A stretch of DNA of 64,000 nt. It comes from Climacteris rufus (Eukaryota > Chordata > Aves > Passeriformes > Climacteridae). Numbering within the stretch: position 1 is the stretch's first letter; each line of letters starts with the position of its first letter. Made by a program: the position numbers and the translations under genes. This document shows positions 12,401 to 27,400 of this stretch, one piece after another. Below the pieces are notes generated by a model, which made no database searches, was not told where the DNA came from, and worked only from the letters and a program-made list of their open reading frames with translations. The stretch is taken from assembly GCA_013398175.1 (NCBI GenBank), contig VZRZ01006164.1, positions 708,487 through 772,486 of the forward strand, read 5' to 3'.

Positions 12401-15400
12401 TACCATTTCCTAAGACAGACAGTTGAAAACTCAAACTTGATATTGCCTCAGCCTTCTTTCACTGCAGGATAACCATCATATACCAGGTCCTGCAAATGCT
12501 ATTACAGTTATGACAGTATAAGGATATGAGCAATTTAAAATTATGCCTTATGTTCAAGTCAGTCATTTATTCTGTACCAAAGCATGTTCTACCCCTCAAA
12601 TAGCTGCACTTCCAGCAGCAAGTGATCCCTGCTGACACATTCTGCCCCGTGAACTGAAAGACACTCTGTAGCAATGTACCTGTGTAATTAGCAGACATTC
12701 AAGTCAAGCACAAGGTATCACTATGGCAATAACACACAACAGGTTTGAGGGACAGGGATAATTCAGAAGCCATCCAAGGCACATTATCTGAAAAGAACCA
12801 GACTTTGTTCGACTGAAATCCTTAACTACAAAGAAAACCCATTTGAGCTCTACCTGATCTTAAAATCTACAGTGAATATCCCACTGACTTAACCAACTTT
12901 TATTGTTGACTTAAAGAAGGCGGGGATTTCACCTTTCTGCACGGTCACTTTCGTGTCAACTCCCCTGTAGAAACTGAACCAGCAAGATTTGCTACTTCTT
13001 CAGAGTGCAAAGCAACAGCTGCTAGGTGGTGACCTGACTTCATTACATTTGGTTCCTCCCAAAATCTAAGTATTCTCAAAAGATACAGATCTAAGATCTG
13101 GCTGCTTGTTTCAGACCCAAGAGGCTTGTTTCCTGCTGGGCACACCTGCTCTCTCCATGCTCACAAAAAGTTGCTCCTGCACTCCTGCTTTTAGCTATAC
13201 TGATTACTACTCTATCAACAGCTCGAGTTCAAGGGTAAAGACAAGCAGCATATTTAACCCAGAAGCAGGAGGAGATATTGGCATCAGTATCAGCACCAGC
13301 TCATCAGAGCTTGATCACTCTGCTACTTACGCCTGGGTTTTCGACAGTCTTCTTTAATCACGTCAATGGTCACTTTAAACAGCTCCTTATCGTGGTCAGT
13401 CACCTGAAGAAAAAAAGAAGAAACTGGCCTGGCTGTGGAAAAACAATACAATGCCATGGTGTATTCTAAGCTAACACTGTTATAACTACACTCTGCATTA
13501 TATGCTGCCTCCTAAAATAGTAACGATGATCAAATCTTCAGTCGTTATTTTTACTACTCTTAGCAGCATCCATGAGTTAGGTGAAGAACATGATACAACA
13601 GAATTTGGCCCAAAGGAAGGTGACTGACTCAGTACAACACCAAGCTTCAACTCACTTCGATAAGGAGAATTGTCCCAGGCCCCAGGCTTCAGTGAGCTCA
13701 GCTGTCTCCGCACAACTTGGCAAGCCAGCGAACACAGACTGAACTTGGAACAACTCATGGGTGTTCTGAGGTAAAACCAACAGTGAAGTACACTGCAGAT
13801 AAGACTTCTGAGTAAACTGAGAGCACTTGGATATCCAGCTTCTCTTTCTGAAACCTTTCTAGTATTTCTGCAATATTTTTGCTGTTCTTACTGACTATGA
13901 AAGTCATACCAATGAACTTGTTTGCAACCATAACTCAGTTTCTTACATGGTATAAGTCCTTGGAACTACCAGGTTTCTGGAAAACCACTCCTTTTTCTTG
14001 TAGCATCTTTATTGCTTCCTTAAAAACACTGTGAATCCTTTTGGAACTGGAGTTACTTTCTGACTTTACCTGGATGGGAAGAAAGGAATGACACAGTGAG
14101 AAATCTCAGTTCAACTAAAGTTACCAGCAAAAGCTCCAGATCCTTTCAAGAGGAAGAGGTCCTCTTTATTGTGAATTTTGTTACACATTTTTCTTCATTC
14201 AGCAATTCACAAATTCTATCTTAGGTATGAACTAACCAACATCCCTGAGCTTCAAACAAAACCCAAATACCAGAAGCTTGTGCCATTCTTAAGGAACCAC
14301 AGTCTCTGAAGTGCTTCCTTTGTGATTAGCAGCTATCTGATTATGTACTTTGAGAACTCTTTTTGGAATAGACTTCGGATGCTTGCAGATCATTTGACCA
14401 TTTAGTTAACCAAGCTTTGTTCATTTTCAGAGTTTTCCTGATAATAAGGTTAGGAAAAACAGTGTTTTGTAAGGCGATATTCAGGAGGAATCCAAGTGCT
14501 GAGGACTGGATTCCCATCTCCTGATTCCAAAACAGGGAAATGAGAAAACTGACAAAAACAATACTTGTTTTTCATCCCCTTTTTTTCCCAAATGTTTACA
14601 AACATTCTGGTCATGCTCTCAGGAGCTTCTCCACAACCTAATGAAGTGAAAGGATACAGACCATGCAAAAAATTAAGACAGACATACAAAATAAAGAACC
14701 AAAGGATTCAGTTTTGAGGCCAAAACTAGTTTCTTGTGAAAGAAGAACAGTGTATTGTAAATAACTGAGGTTATTTACAACACAGGATTCTGTGTTTGGG
14801 AGACATCTAACAGAGTAGGTAGGAAGGAAGAAGGAGAGGGGAAAAAAAAAACCCAGGGAAGAGCAGGTTTTGTTTGAAAGTAGAGCAGAGTTAAGAAAGT
14901 GGAATGACAGATAGGGAAGTAGAAGGAAATAATTAGTTGTGGAGAAGGGAAAGTATGGGTAGATAAGAGCAAGTCTATGATTTATTCTTCTCCATCTGTC
15001 CTACTGTGTCCTTCAACCTCCCATTTATCTACACACACTGCTTCAGTTCCCCAGTTGCTGTTTTCTGCTCTGTTGGATGCACACTGTGCTCTCTGTGGTT
15101 TTCTTTGAGAAGAGACCTAAACTGCTTCCCACAAACCAACATCAATAACTAGAACCACACCAGAGCAAACCAAAACATTTGCCAAACCATTCCTTCAACT
15201 ATCACCATAAATGCTCCCACCCAGTTCTGAACAAAAGTATCAGCCTTCACATATCCTACTTCACTCACCAGAAGCAGCTCAGAAGCGCTGGGAGCGAAGC
15301 AGGCAACCACCATACCACTAGAACGAATTTACATGAATATGCAAAATGGACACCACAGGAGCAAAGGAAGGATATCTGTTCACAAACCATTCATTCAATT

Positions 15401-18400
15401 CAACTGCAATTCTCAGGTGACACTCCAACAGCCTGGAAGCTGATGTACCTAACTGGGAATAGTTCAGGGATCCGAAAGGGATATCAGTGTTAGAATGCAT
15501 CACAAGTTGCTCCATTCCCTTCCTCCAGCTAACCCTGTATTTCAACAGCCCATAATCACATCTCTGTCCCACAACAGCTCTTTTTCCTCTCAAATCAACA
15601 ATAAAAAGTAATTGCCTAATCGTTCAAGGTAATTAACACAGAACAATGTCTCTTATTCTGAGTTCAGTGTTCTCTGTTTCAGGCTGAAGGATTCAGTGCC
15701 TGAGCGTTGTCTGTTCTCCTGTCCACCACAGCCACCAATCTGGATAACAACAGACTCTACTTCTAATTACAAACTTGGCCATACATCTGGACACTGTTCC
15801 AGTCACAGCATTAATACCACATGGTATTTCTCTTCATGGTCCCTCTTCTGATGAACTGAAGAAACAAACACAAAATGTAGCAGGAAGGATTAAGTGAAGA
15901 GTGAATATCTGCTCATGGAAAAGCACATTGTCAGAGCCATATGTAAAATGAAGAGACTTTGCCTCTCACTCAAATGCAGTAATAAATCCTCAAGAATGTA
16001 AGAAATTGCTAGCAAAGCAACCAACTCAAGACTCTGATCAATTTTTAATGTGAAAGCAAACATTTGGGGAGAAAAAAAGATAAAAATATCTCAAAAGAAG
16101 CACAATAATTATTCAGTTTGGCTTAACACTGAAATCCTGTCAGAAAACGGAGATAATTAAAAACAGACTCTGTGTGAACTGACACACAGCTCAGCCTGGA
16201 TGGATACAGAAACAGAATCACTAAGAATGCAAGTCAAGGCATTGACAGAGTGAAGGCAGTGAGGCCTTATAATAAGTAAGCAGCTGCTATATATCAGCAC
16301 TCTCATATGTGCTGCAGCATCCACAGAAAAGGGCTCCATGGGAGAAGGACTGTTTCAACTTCAAAACAACTTAGGGCTCCTGCCCACTTCAATAATACCA
16401 CATTATATATAAATATAATAATAATAATATGTATTATTGGTGCTTAATATTAGCATAAAATGACAGGGAACATTTGGGCTTTTTTCCTAGTATGCTCTAA
16501 AACATGATTCCACCTCTCCATTCTGCTGGGTAATGCAGCAATTACATTTCTTTGTCAACACAGTCTAAAATTGCTTAGTGTGCTCTTTTGGTCCACCCTA
16601 AGTAGCTCCAGCATCTCATCCTGCAGATTCACAAGTCGATAGTACTTCTTCCTAATATCTCTCACAATGTTCACACCTCCTTTTGCAAAGTGCCCCCCTT
16701 GGGCATGCCTGAGTTTCAGTTTTCAGGTTCTCTAAGCAGTAACAGCAGAGGCTTCCCGCCCCGCCCCCCCAAACCAGGTCCTTTTCAAACAAATTAAGCT
16801 GTACATCCAAACACAGAATCATTCAAAAATCATTCATCACTTCTGCAAAACACATGTTGTGTGTGTCCTGAGATAGAAGCATCTATTAAATAATAATTTT
16901 ACCATCACTGCCCTTGCTCCCAGGACCAACCAAGGGCTCTGTAGCAAAACTAACAGAAGAATCTATGTCTCCAGAATTAAGCTGGTATTTTAATCAATAC
17001 ATTCCACCTGATGGGTCTTACACAGCTTAGTGTGCTGGTGCTGTGCAACCAGTTATTCTCAGATCTTTAAAACAGGACAAACTCTCTGTACAATCAATAA
17101 TAGACCAAAGAAATGAAGTGGTACAGGAATTAGTCAGTCTGTTCAAAACACTGAAAGCAGGCAACCTTTGACTCATTATGAATCACACCCTGAAGGTGTT
17201 AAGAGTTTCCTGGTATAAACACACACACGATCCTACTTGTGGAATCACCCTTTGCAATTTTTCATGGAATGTTTAATCCTGGGCTTAGGCAGGTGACAAT
17301 TTTAGTAATAGTGATTCTGGACATGTCAGTCCTGAAGTCCTATAATAAGCTTTGCAATATACATATTTAAAGCATCAGTGAAGCTTCCTCGAGAGGCAGA
17401 AAGACAAGCACAAAGCATCAGGAATGTATAATGAACCTTGTTACACCTACAGTACAATGTACAGGGTCTATACAGACTGTGAACAACACTGTAAAACTCC
17501 CTGCTTTAACTACTTGATGTTGCTGACCTTGAGATAATATTCAAACCAAGAGCAGTACAAACAGCACTGGGGAAAGCACAACTCAAGTGACGTGTCCCAG
17601 GTAGTGACATACACAAATGGAATGGTAGCACTAAAATAGCACACACACACACACACAGCTTATTCATGGCAGAAGTGACGAAAAAATGGTTAATCAAGAC
17701 TGGCTGGTTTAAAGTATTGAACCCAGCTGAGAAACGGGATGGATCCAGTTCACATGTAGCTTTCTTTCTAAAAGGAACCAAAGGCTTGTCCATTTGCCAA
17801 ACATAATTGCTTAATTCCAGCAAGTACACTGTGGAGATTCGCTAAGCACAAACTTACTTTTTCTTGTTTTACTTCTAGTCTTCCTTCTGGTACCCACTCC
17901 TCCTGCCTCAAGTCATTTGTTTAAGGGATAAGGAAAAGGCTACACTTTAGGGATAGATGGGGCACTGGCTATGCAAATTAAAGCTCCACTGGCTTTAAAA
18001 CTCATAAGGTATTTGTTAATTTTTAACTATTTTAAAAACACCAACCCTTCTAATTCTCTTACTCATCGTCTGTAGACTACAAAATTAAATTTTCCCTGGT
18101 ATATGTCTGGGAAGAAGAAATGAATTGAGTTCTGCTATGTGCATCTGCTAGAGGGAAATTTATTCTGGAGAGTCAGGAGACTGCACTGCCAGGCAGCAAT
18201 TAGGACTGGGCCTAGGTACTGTAGGACATGTGTGGGATGTGACAGGGCTCAGGTACACAGTAATGCTGAAAAGGAACAGAGAGATGCTGCCTACCTCTAA
18301 TTATCCCAGCTACCTCCTTCCATCTTCACCCCCTGCACCACTCCACTGCCAGTGACTCCAGAGCAGTTCACCACCTCCCAGGAGAAAATATTCCATGGGG

Positions 18401-21400
18401 AGATACCCCTCCCACTACGATGAAGTTAAAAGATCAAGTACGTTAAAAGTTGGGAAAGAGATGAAGGGGATGCATCACATCTTCTAGGATCACAGGGAAA
18501 GTAAGATAAAGGAAACAAACAGGTTAACAGCAACTGTGCTGTAGAACACTGGAATCAAGGTAAAAAAAAATAGTTATACATCCAAATAATTCATCCTTTC
18601 AGAATCAGGCAAAGTGCAAGAAGTGAACAACTGTGCATATCGTGGTGTGGCCTAATTAGCTGGGTCCACTCATGTAGCTTCTGCCTTGCCAAACAGGCAC
18701 AAAATAACATCGTTCCACATCAGCAGCACCATTTATCCTCTTGGTTTGAGGGCAACACAAAACAAAAGACTACAGAAAAGGAGGAGGGACAGAAATCAGA
18801 TCTATTACATTTATTTTCGTGGATTGAACTGGGTGCTTGACCCTTTGCCAATTATGAAAAGTGACACCTTCTAGAGAGGGAGTAGAGGAACAAGGAAATG
18901 CATTCCCAGAGCATTACTAGGCGCTCCTCTTAAGGCATTCATGCCACTTGACAACTTCAGGTCCTTTATTATGCAAGGACAGATAAGCTTCTTTGCAAGA
19001 AATTAATACTAATGGGCAATAGGAGGAACTGCAATTTCTGAACAAGCATCTGTGTGCCCAAATCCCTGGGACATATACTCACTTGGAACAGGTACATTCA
19101 CTCACCTCCTGACAGCTGGGGCTGGGTAGATGCACACCAGCCAGTGACACCAGAGAATCGACTGTTTCCAGCTCCTGCTGGAAAAAGGTCTGAATTTTGT
19201 TTTTCAATAGAAAGACTTGCACTTTCTCATGCAGCATATGGACTGGGAAATTCTGACCCTCCAGGCCACTACAAGGATAGACAGAAGATGTCAAAAGGCA
19301 AGAAATGGTTTTTAGAACAACTACATAAAGTCAGCCTACTAGAGTGATTTCAAAGGTCAAAAGATATTTTACTGCCCTTAGAGAACTTTAACTTAAATCC
19401 TTAATTAAAACAGAACATTTTTATATGCATAAACATTCAACTGTTCCTCTTCAATAATTTGCTGTTACAATTTTGTGATTTTAAGATCTGCAGTCTCTGA
19501 AACTACACTACATTCATCAGGCCTTCCAATAAGCCTCCAGCTACTCTTAAACTGAATACAGGAAGGGGTGTTTAACTCAGTGTATTGAGGTTATGGACTT
19601 GTGATTTGAGGATGACAAGGGCAGCAGAGCATTTCAATGGAATAGCTCCTTAACCTTAGAATAAAACAAAACCAGGCAAGGACACTTCTCCATCCTCTCT
19701 GCTGACCTCAGCCTCAAATCTTGCTCAAAACCCCATCATTTTTCACTAGATGCAAGAGGTCTGTACACAGTATTTTACTATCTTCCTAATATGCACTTTG
19801 GTTCAGCATTATATTTATTTTCTCAGATTATGGACAGGTATCTCATCTGTATGGACCACCAATTATTTGGGAGAAAAGCAGACTGCTGCTGTATATTTAT
19901 GCAGTCTAAATCACAGTCAGACCCTGTTCTATTTTTCTCCAGAGTTATTGCAACAACAAATAACCAATCATGATACCCCACACTTTGCCACGGGAGCAGT
20001 CTGGATACTGCATTTACCTTGTTCCTTCCTCAGGGCCTTTGAAAGGTTTATCATAAACTTCTCTATAGAGACAGGGGAGCTCCAGCATTCTTGAAATCTG
20101 AACATCACACACAGGATCATCCACTTTATCTGGAGCAGCAAAAAGAACACACAGACTTGGCCAGGACTGCCATACAATTTTTTTAAGCAAGCAAACCTGA
20201 GGCAGCATAACAGAGCTTCACAACCAGTATTAAACTGGCAAATTTTGCTCATTGTTGTTTTCATGAAAACAAAACCACAAAGGCCACTCCTTCTTTTACG
20301 GTTTACAAGGAGGTAAATGGCCTGTTGTGGTGCATTGCAGATTATGCTTTTGTCTGACAACTTATTTAACCAGAATTTATGATCTCTATTTTACCTTTCA
20401 GCAGTCTTTATCCATTAAATGAAATTAACACATAGTAAGGAGCTTTATTTGGGCCAAAGTATAAGCAATTTAGAGACTGCTTGAATTGCATGGCTCTCTT
20501 TGGTATTGTTGCCAGCCCTTGAATGGTTTGTATATACTCATAAATCATCTGTCTGGAAAGGAGGGTTGAACTCCCTCGCAAATTTTAACTAGAGCTGAAA
20601 AATCTAGACTGGTCATCTGAGTGACAAAGGGTTTTTAAAAGACAGGCTTTTCCCCACCAAAGAAAGAATTTCAGTATTATCTCTGAAAGATTTCACTGGG
20701 GAAAACCAACTCTTACACAACAGCACAGATGCAGAACAGAGAAGTTACGTAACTGGAAGCTCCTAGAGCATAAGCAGTGGGCTGCAGAGCCCTGCTGCCC
20801 AAAGAGCTGTCAGACACAGAGGCAGCACCTGCATGCAGATCTGTGCCTGAGGAACACTCCTCCCTCATCCTGCAGAGCCAGGGAGCTTCGAGAATGCAGT
20901 TTTCAGTGGGACACTGCCCGTGCCATGGATTGTACGGGCTGTGACAAACAGCAGCCGCTTCTCCAAAGCTCCCAGTGCCCTTGGTGAAGTGGGACACAGA
21001 AGGTCACCAGCTCCCGTCCCATGGGCTTTGGCCGCTCTACTTCAACACATAGAAATCTGAAGAGAAAATCACTCTTGCAGATATTCAGCCACAGTATCTG
21101 CACAGTATTCTTGTATGCATGCTAAACATCTTTTACAGTTTTTTCCAGGAATGCCTCATTTCCAGGCAATCCAATCCCACACATTAAATAGTGTGTCTTC
21201 TAACCTTATGCTGCTGCATTTGAAATACATGTACACAGATGAAAATCATTAGAAAAACAAGATGCCAGAAAATGAAGTGGAAAATATTCAGTTAATTACA
21301 TACAGCTTAGATATTTTCACAGATTCAGACAACTGAGTTACATATGTCACAGATTCATAGCACTCACAAAAACATGAAGCCTGAATTTCTCTTTGTTGCC

Positions 21401-24400
21401 TATAGGTTCGGATGTGACCTCTGACCCTGACAACATCCCCAATCTCCAGCTTGGTTTTCTGGCTCACTGTATCTTGGAGTTTTTTCATCTGTTCAAACAC
21501 AGTAAGACTGCTGGGTGTGCTTGGATGACCTGCAGGAAGTGAGGGGAAAGGGGTCAGCATTAAAGTCAATACATTAATATCCTTATTTTCCATTCATTCA
21601 CTTAAGCATCCCAGGAGTCATATTACTAAAAAAGGGGTAACAGCACAGGCATCACGTGTCCTGGGTAGCAAAACTTTTGGGTGACAAAGCTGGTTTGCAG
21701 TATTGTATTTCTTTAAATAGTTCACCTGGTGAAAGTATAAAAAGGAGGAAATACTGACCTACCACCAAAAATGTCATAGATGTGTTGCAAAATTGAAACA
21801 TTACTTTGAAACGCTTTTTTATCATTTTTGATGTTGTCATGCTAAGATGGACAAGAGGGGAAAAGAAAAGTCATCTGAACTTTTTATATAAAAGAAGAAT
21901 GAGTTATCTGAGGTGGGGCCAAAGCATTCATGTGATGCAATTTGATGTCTACACTGAGGTGAATGCAGCTTGACAGAACTTCGTGTTTGCGTAACACAAC
22001 TGCAGGACAGTAAATCCTTCCTAACTTAAAACCTGATTAATGATTCAAGTATCCCTGATCACAATTACAAAAGGCTGTAAGAAAGTTTCCTGTGCCGCCT
22101 AGGAGCTTTCTTTAGCAGGTACAAAGGAATCAATTTTCTTTATTAGCATGGTGTCCATCCTCATCCAAGCGCTGCTGATGTACATGTAAAAAAAGAATAC
22201 TGAAAAGTATACTGAAAAGGTTGAAAAGCATTCTTGGCCCTCATTCTACCTCAGGCAGTATTGCATGCAATTCCTTTTAATGCATTTAAGTTCCTCATTT
22301 AAGTTCCTCAAAACGGATTTGATTGTGCATCTCCTGTTTCTTAATTCTTTTTATTTTGAGAGCTGTGCCAGAACATCCCCTCTCCAAAGTGAGAGCTGTC
22401 TTCTAGATTCCAGCTGGGACCGTTTGTACCACTTGTCATATCATTGTTAAATATAAGTATGAATTATCTGTCTGTATAAATGGGCTTCTTCCACAGACAT
22501 CAAAGTTTTTAACTTTCACATCAAGCTTCCCTTTCTCCTTTCTATTAATATGTATCCCTAACACTGCAGATGACACTAGCAACATTTATTTCAGTAGGAT
22601 TTGATCAGCTCCATATTAGGGTTGTCAATCCACTACATGGGATTCCAAGAAGATCCAAAGTAGAAAGAATTCTGTACTTTGATCTACAAGAAACAGTGGG
22701 AGAAAAAGCAAAGAGAAAGCCAGACACTAGCGAGTTGTTCTGTTAGTGAGTGCAATAACAGATTCATTTCAAATGCACAATTACTGCACATTTAGGACTT
22801 TCCCAAATTGTAAAAGACTGCTGGCATCCTCCCACTGTGTTTGAAGCTAATTTAAAGTTCTTTGCTGGCAGTGTCTATATGAGCAGGAGATTATGAATAC
22901 AAACAAAGTGAGGATGAATCCTCAAACCACTGTATCACAAGCGCAGGTCAATGGACTGACTCTGGAAACAGAAGTTGTGGCACATTTCCAGCCTAGCTCC
23001 TCACTAGATGAAGTCACAAGAAGAACGGTAAGAGGCCAATTCTCTGAACAATGTAACAGCACAGAATTAAAATATCATATTTCTCAGATAAGGGCAAGGC
23101 AGGACAGGACATAATGTAATGGTTTTATTGGCATCACCATTGAACATAACACAAAAACTAATAAAAATTCCCAAAATGGCCCAGGCTGTGGAATGTGACA
23201 GTTTAAAACAAAAAAAAAAAAAAAAAAAAAATTGAACAGCTGAATTTGTTCTTCTGCAAGTTCGATCACTTACTAAATTATGTAAGACAAACCTAAGTAA
23301 AAATGTCTGGTCAAGAGAGGACTTATTTATTTGATAAATTACCTGATAAAGGTGTTTCTGCTACCATGGGATTTTTCCAGCAGACACAATTTATAACTCC
23401 GGTACTATCGTCCACTGCAAAAAAAATTTGCAAGAATTACAGAATAGGAAAGCAGGTAGTCATGCTGCAATAAGTAAATATACACAGATATGTAGGGCAC
23501 AGAAACTGCCAAGAAAATCTCATTCTAACAAGTTTGATAGGGAAAGTGGGCATCCAAAGCCTACTTATATATCTGAAATAATTTCCACAGCTGTTTCAGA
23601 CATGGAAGTAGCTCAGCACCAGATGTGCTTATGTGCATAGTCAGCAAAGTAACAGGTATATTCTCAAAGAAAGATCAAGCACTAATTTAGGTGATGAGGC
23701 TTCAGCACATATGATTGGACAGTAAAGGGTTTTAATCTCATTGGCAAGGTCAGAAGAAGAATCAGTGTTGAAAGCTGAAGTCAGACAAATTAAAAGAGGA
23801 AACCAGGCACAAACCACAGAAGCAGTACTGTTACAGTGAGAAAACAGCACTTCAACATTTGGGACAACAACCACGCAAATAAACCACGAGTGCTGCTACC
23901 TCCAGCTGCATTGGTGTCCATGCTAATATCATGCTCAAAGTCTGCTGGCCTTTCCCATATAAGATGATGTCCAGGGAGCAGAAAGGCAGCTCCTCTAGGC
24001 AGGAAGGACAGAAGGCAGCACATGCTTGTGGTTCTGCTCTAGGCCAGGAATTCCCAACTCCAAGTGTAGGTGCTGGTGGCATGCATGCCACTTCCGCTGC
24101 TGAAGCAGCTCAACACCTTCTCCTGAGCAGGGGAGCTGTTTTTCCTGTTTTTCCAGTATCCAATGGAAATAAGTTTTATGATTTCTGCCCCAGGCACTGC
24201 ATTGTCGATGACATCGGAGGAAGACAAACCCAAAAGGAAACTAAAAAGTATCAGAAGAATCAATTATTCTACAGATCAAGGGACTGTATATAGATGGCCT
24301 GTGCAACAAACACTGTCTAAATAGAAAGGCACTAAATGTCTGTCAAGGATCATCCAGCCAATGCTCCAAGCACCTTCCCTCTTGAATGTAACATCTCTAA

Positions 24401-27400
24401 GACGGGAATTCTACTCTTCACAAATGGAAACCTGCAATTTTCTTCTGCTCCTTAAACCAGATCCATGACTGAAAAAGTAACAGCAATGTTTACCAGGAAG
24501 GTGCTGATTGGTACCTACAGACATTTCCTCTGGGAACCATAGCATCAAAGCAAAATGCCTTTGCATTGTCTCACCTGTTCTAACACAATCTCTCTGTTTG
24601 GGGGGGTCTAATTTCAAATCATAGTCTTGCCTTCCTGTTTCCCAGTAGTTTAGCTGCACATTCCTATTAGCAAGCCTACAGCATTTATAAGATGCAGGCA
24701 GTCCCACATTCCATCACAAAAGTAGGCTCATCTCTGCTATCTCCATTTTGAGCTGCTGTGTCTGCAACTATTTCAGCAGCTTTAATTTTGTACCAGAGCA
24801 CAGATAACGATCTGCTAGTAGGATTTCCTCTCCTTGGTACACAGAGACAGCAACTATTTTAGTAGGAGTCAGAACCCTCATAAACCATGCCAAGCCATCC
24901 ATGCAAGCCAGCAATGGCAACGAGAAGCAGGGCAGATGACATTTCACTGGTACATTCCCACAGTTTCTAGATGTTCCAGCTTGCACCAACCAAGACAGAC
25001 ACCCTTCCTAAGAAGGGCTTGGAAACAAACCAAACCAGACTGAAGGATTAGGAGGGCAGACTCCTCCTCCGCAATGTAACAGCTGAAAATGAGTCCTGGA
25101 GAGACTGACCTGTACTTGACCACACAAGGAATCTGGTAGCAGAGCAGGGTTCTGAAACAAAGTTTTGCCAGTTCATAGGTAAAAGCTTTGAGCAAAAAGA
25201 CAAGTAACTCCTGAAGCACAGATGAATGAAAAACCTTGCAATTGTATTCTAATTAGACAAGAGAATGTTAATGTATTTTAAATGCACTCAAGGAGTCTAC
25301 AAACTTTTGAAAACTTCCTGTGCTCCTTGCACTGCCCTTCCTCATCTCTTTGGTTTTAAACTTTTGTTTATTTGATTTTACTGTGGGTTTGCTTTTTGGT
25401 TTTTTTCTGGTTTTTGTTTGTTTGGGTTTGGTTTCTTTGACTCTTACCTAATTACTTGAGGGGTAGCACTCCCAAAGCTACCTGGTAAATGAGATAATTG
25501 TGTTAATTTTTATTTCTTTATGACAAAAAGGGTATGGTTCTTGTAAGGCCTGCATGAACCTTCTGAGAGCCTGGTGAGATGTTTTTTTAAACTTGATTTT
25601 AAGGCAAGTGCCTTTCAGCTGTTCAAACCAGTTTTGGAGTATAAGGAAAATCACGTGTTGTTTGGTTTTGTTAAAAAGGCAGGGGCAAAAAAAGAGGTCA
25701 GAAAGGCACATTAGCTTAAATGTGAGCTTGGTCAGAGCTACATTTTAATTAGTTATCCTCCTTCTAACTTACCATAACAATAACAATAAACAATCAAATC
25801 AAAACGTCAAAATCAGGTTTTATACAGCATGTAATCCTTGTTTTTTAAGTCAGGAAAGAGTCAATTCACTCTCTTTTACAATTAGCATTTTGCCACCCAT
25901 TCTGGCTGTTGAGTTTTCAGCAGAGAGGACCTAAGATTCTTTAAAGTGAGTGGTGTGTATTCTGAAGCAGACAGATAGGAAATGAAGCGGGGGGATCGTG
26001 GCAGTGACACAGACATTTCAGTTCCCTGTCAGAGAGAAAGTACAAAGGGGGAATTGCTTTGTAAGTCACTTTTAAGCAGATGGAAAGTGAGTGAGTCCTG
26101 AGCAGTGTGTGGCACTCCAACTGATGCAACCCCTGTGACTCACCAGAGTCTGTTGAACTGAGAAATGCAAGAAGTTACAAGCAGGAAACTGTCTAAGAAG
26201 TTCCTATTTTGCGCTGGCGGAGTTGGCCTGCCTGAAAGGGAGGGCAGGCTGGGGAGGGGCACCCTGGCAGGTAGCCTGAAAACTCAAACCAGGAACTGCT
26301 GGAACAAAGAGTGGAGTTGGATGTGAAAGGACAGCAGGAAGCCATGCTCACTGAGAGCTGCACTTGAAGGTCGGCTGATCTAACACTAAGCCCTTAATTC
26401 CACTACTTTGCAGTTTCTTTTTATTTCTACTCTTCTGCTTTCTGCCCCAGTCAAACATTTTCAACAGGTTTAGTTGTTAAACTGATTCTGAGAGCAGCAT
26501 GGAAACCCCTTGCTCATAGAATTGGTTTTGTCTTGGTCATTTTGATCCTGCCTTCCTCTGTTGTCATGAGGTGATAAATGCATTTGCAGTCAATGCCACT
26601 CTGCAGCAGTTTGATGCAACTGCAGGTGCTGGGGAACCTGGGCCCTGGTGAAGCTGTCAGCTGTATCTTCACAATACTCCCGTGGCTCAGGGAACTGCAG
26701 CCAAGTCAACTGTACAAGCAAGGGAACTGGGAAGAAGAGGCACTCTGTGATGTACGTCCCTCCACCAGGTGAAAAACCCATGTCAGAGGAAGACAGGGCA
26801 GAAGGGCTTCAGTAGGATCTGTGCATTTGGCTCCCCCTTCCTACTGTGAGGTGACCTCCCCCCACCTTTTGAAACTTGCCACATCACCACTGCTCCACTC
26901 TGCTTTTTCTCCAGATGTAAAAGACAGCTGAACAAAATGACAATCAGATGTTTCCATGTCAATAAAATTGTCTGAATACTGGGAAAAGCAATAGGGAGGA
27001 GACAACTCCCTGGTGGTGTTGGCAAGGACTGGTACTGGGATGCTTGAGTTAATTTATTAAGACTCCTGTGCATCTAAACATAAACAAGCTCCTGACTGCT
27101 AGTAAAAGCTGGCTCCAAGATACAACAAGACATACAAAAACTCAGAAGGGATTGCTAAGGTTCAAATAAGGAAGAAGTGATTTCCCATTTGTTGGCACTG
27201 TCAAATCTGTTTGTATCTGATCAAAGGAACTGCATATATATATATATATATATATATATGAAAGGTGGTGAATCCAGTGACAAGGCAACAACCAAAATTA
27301 AGATTTGCTACATGACCCCAAATGCATCAGTTACTCTGTGTTAACTATTTTATTCAATACTTTTGGAGATAAACAGTAGCTTTCCTATGTTTGCCAAGTA

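Noticed and set aside
19750..20094. Plus-strand open frame overlapping STN1 exon 5
   Set aside because: It is antisense to a verified STN1 exon and its other half is intron; it has no recognised domain.
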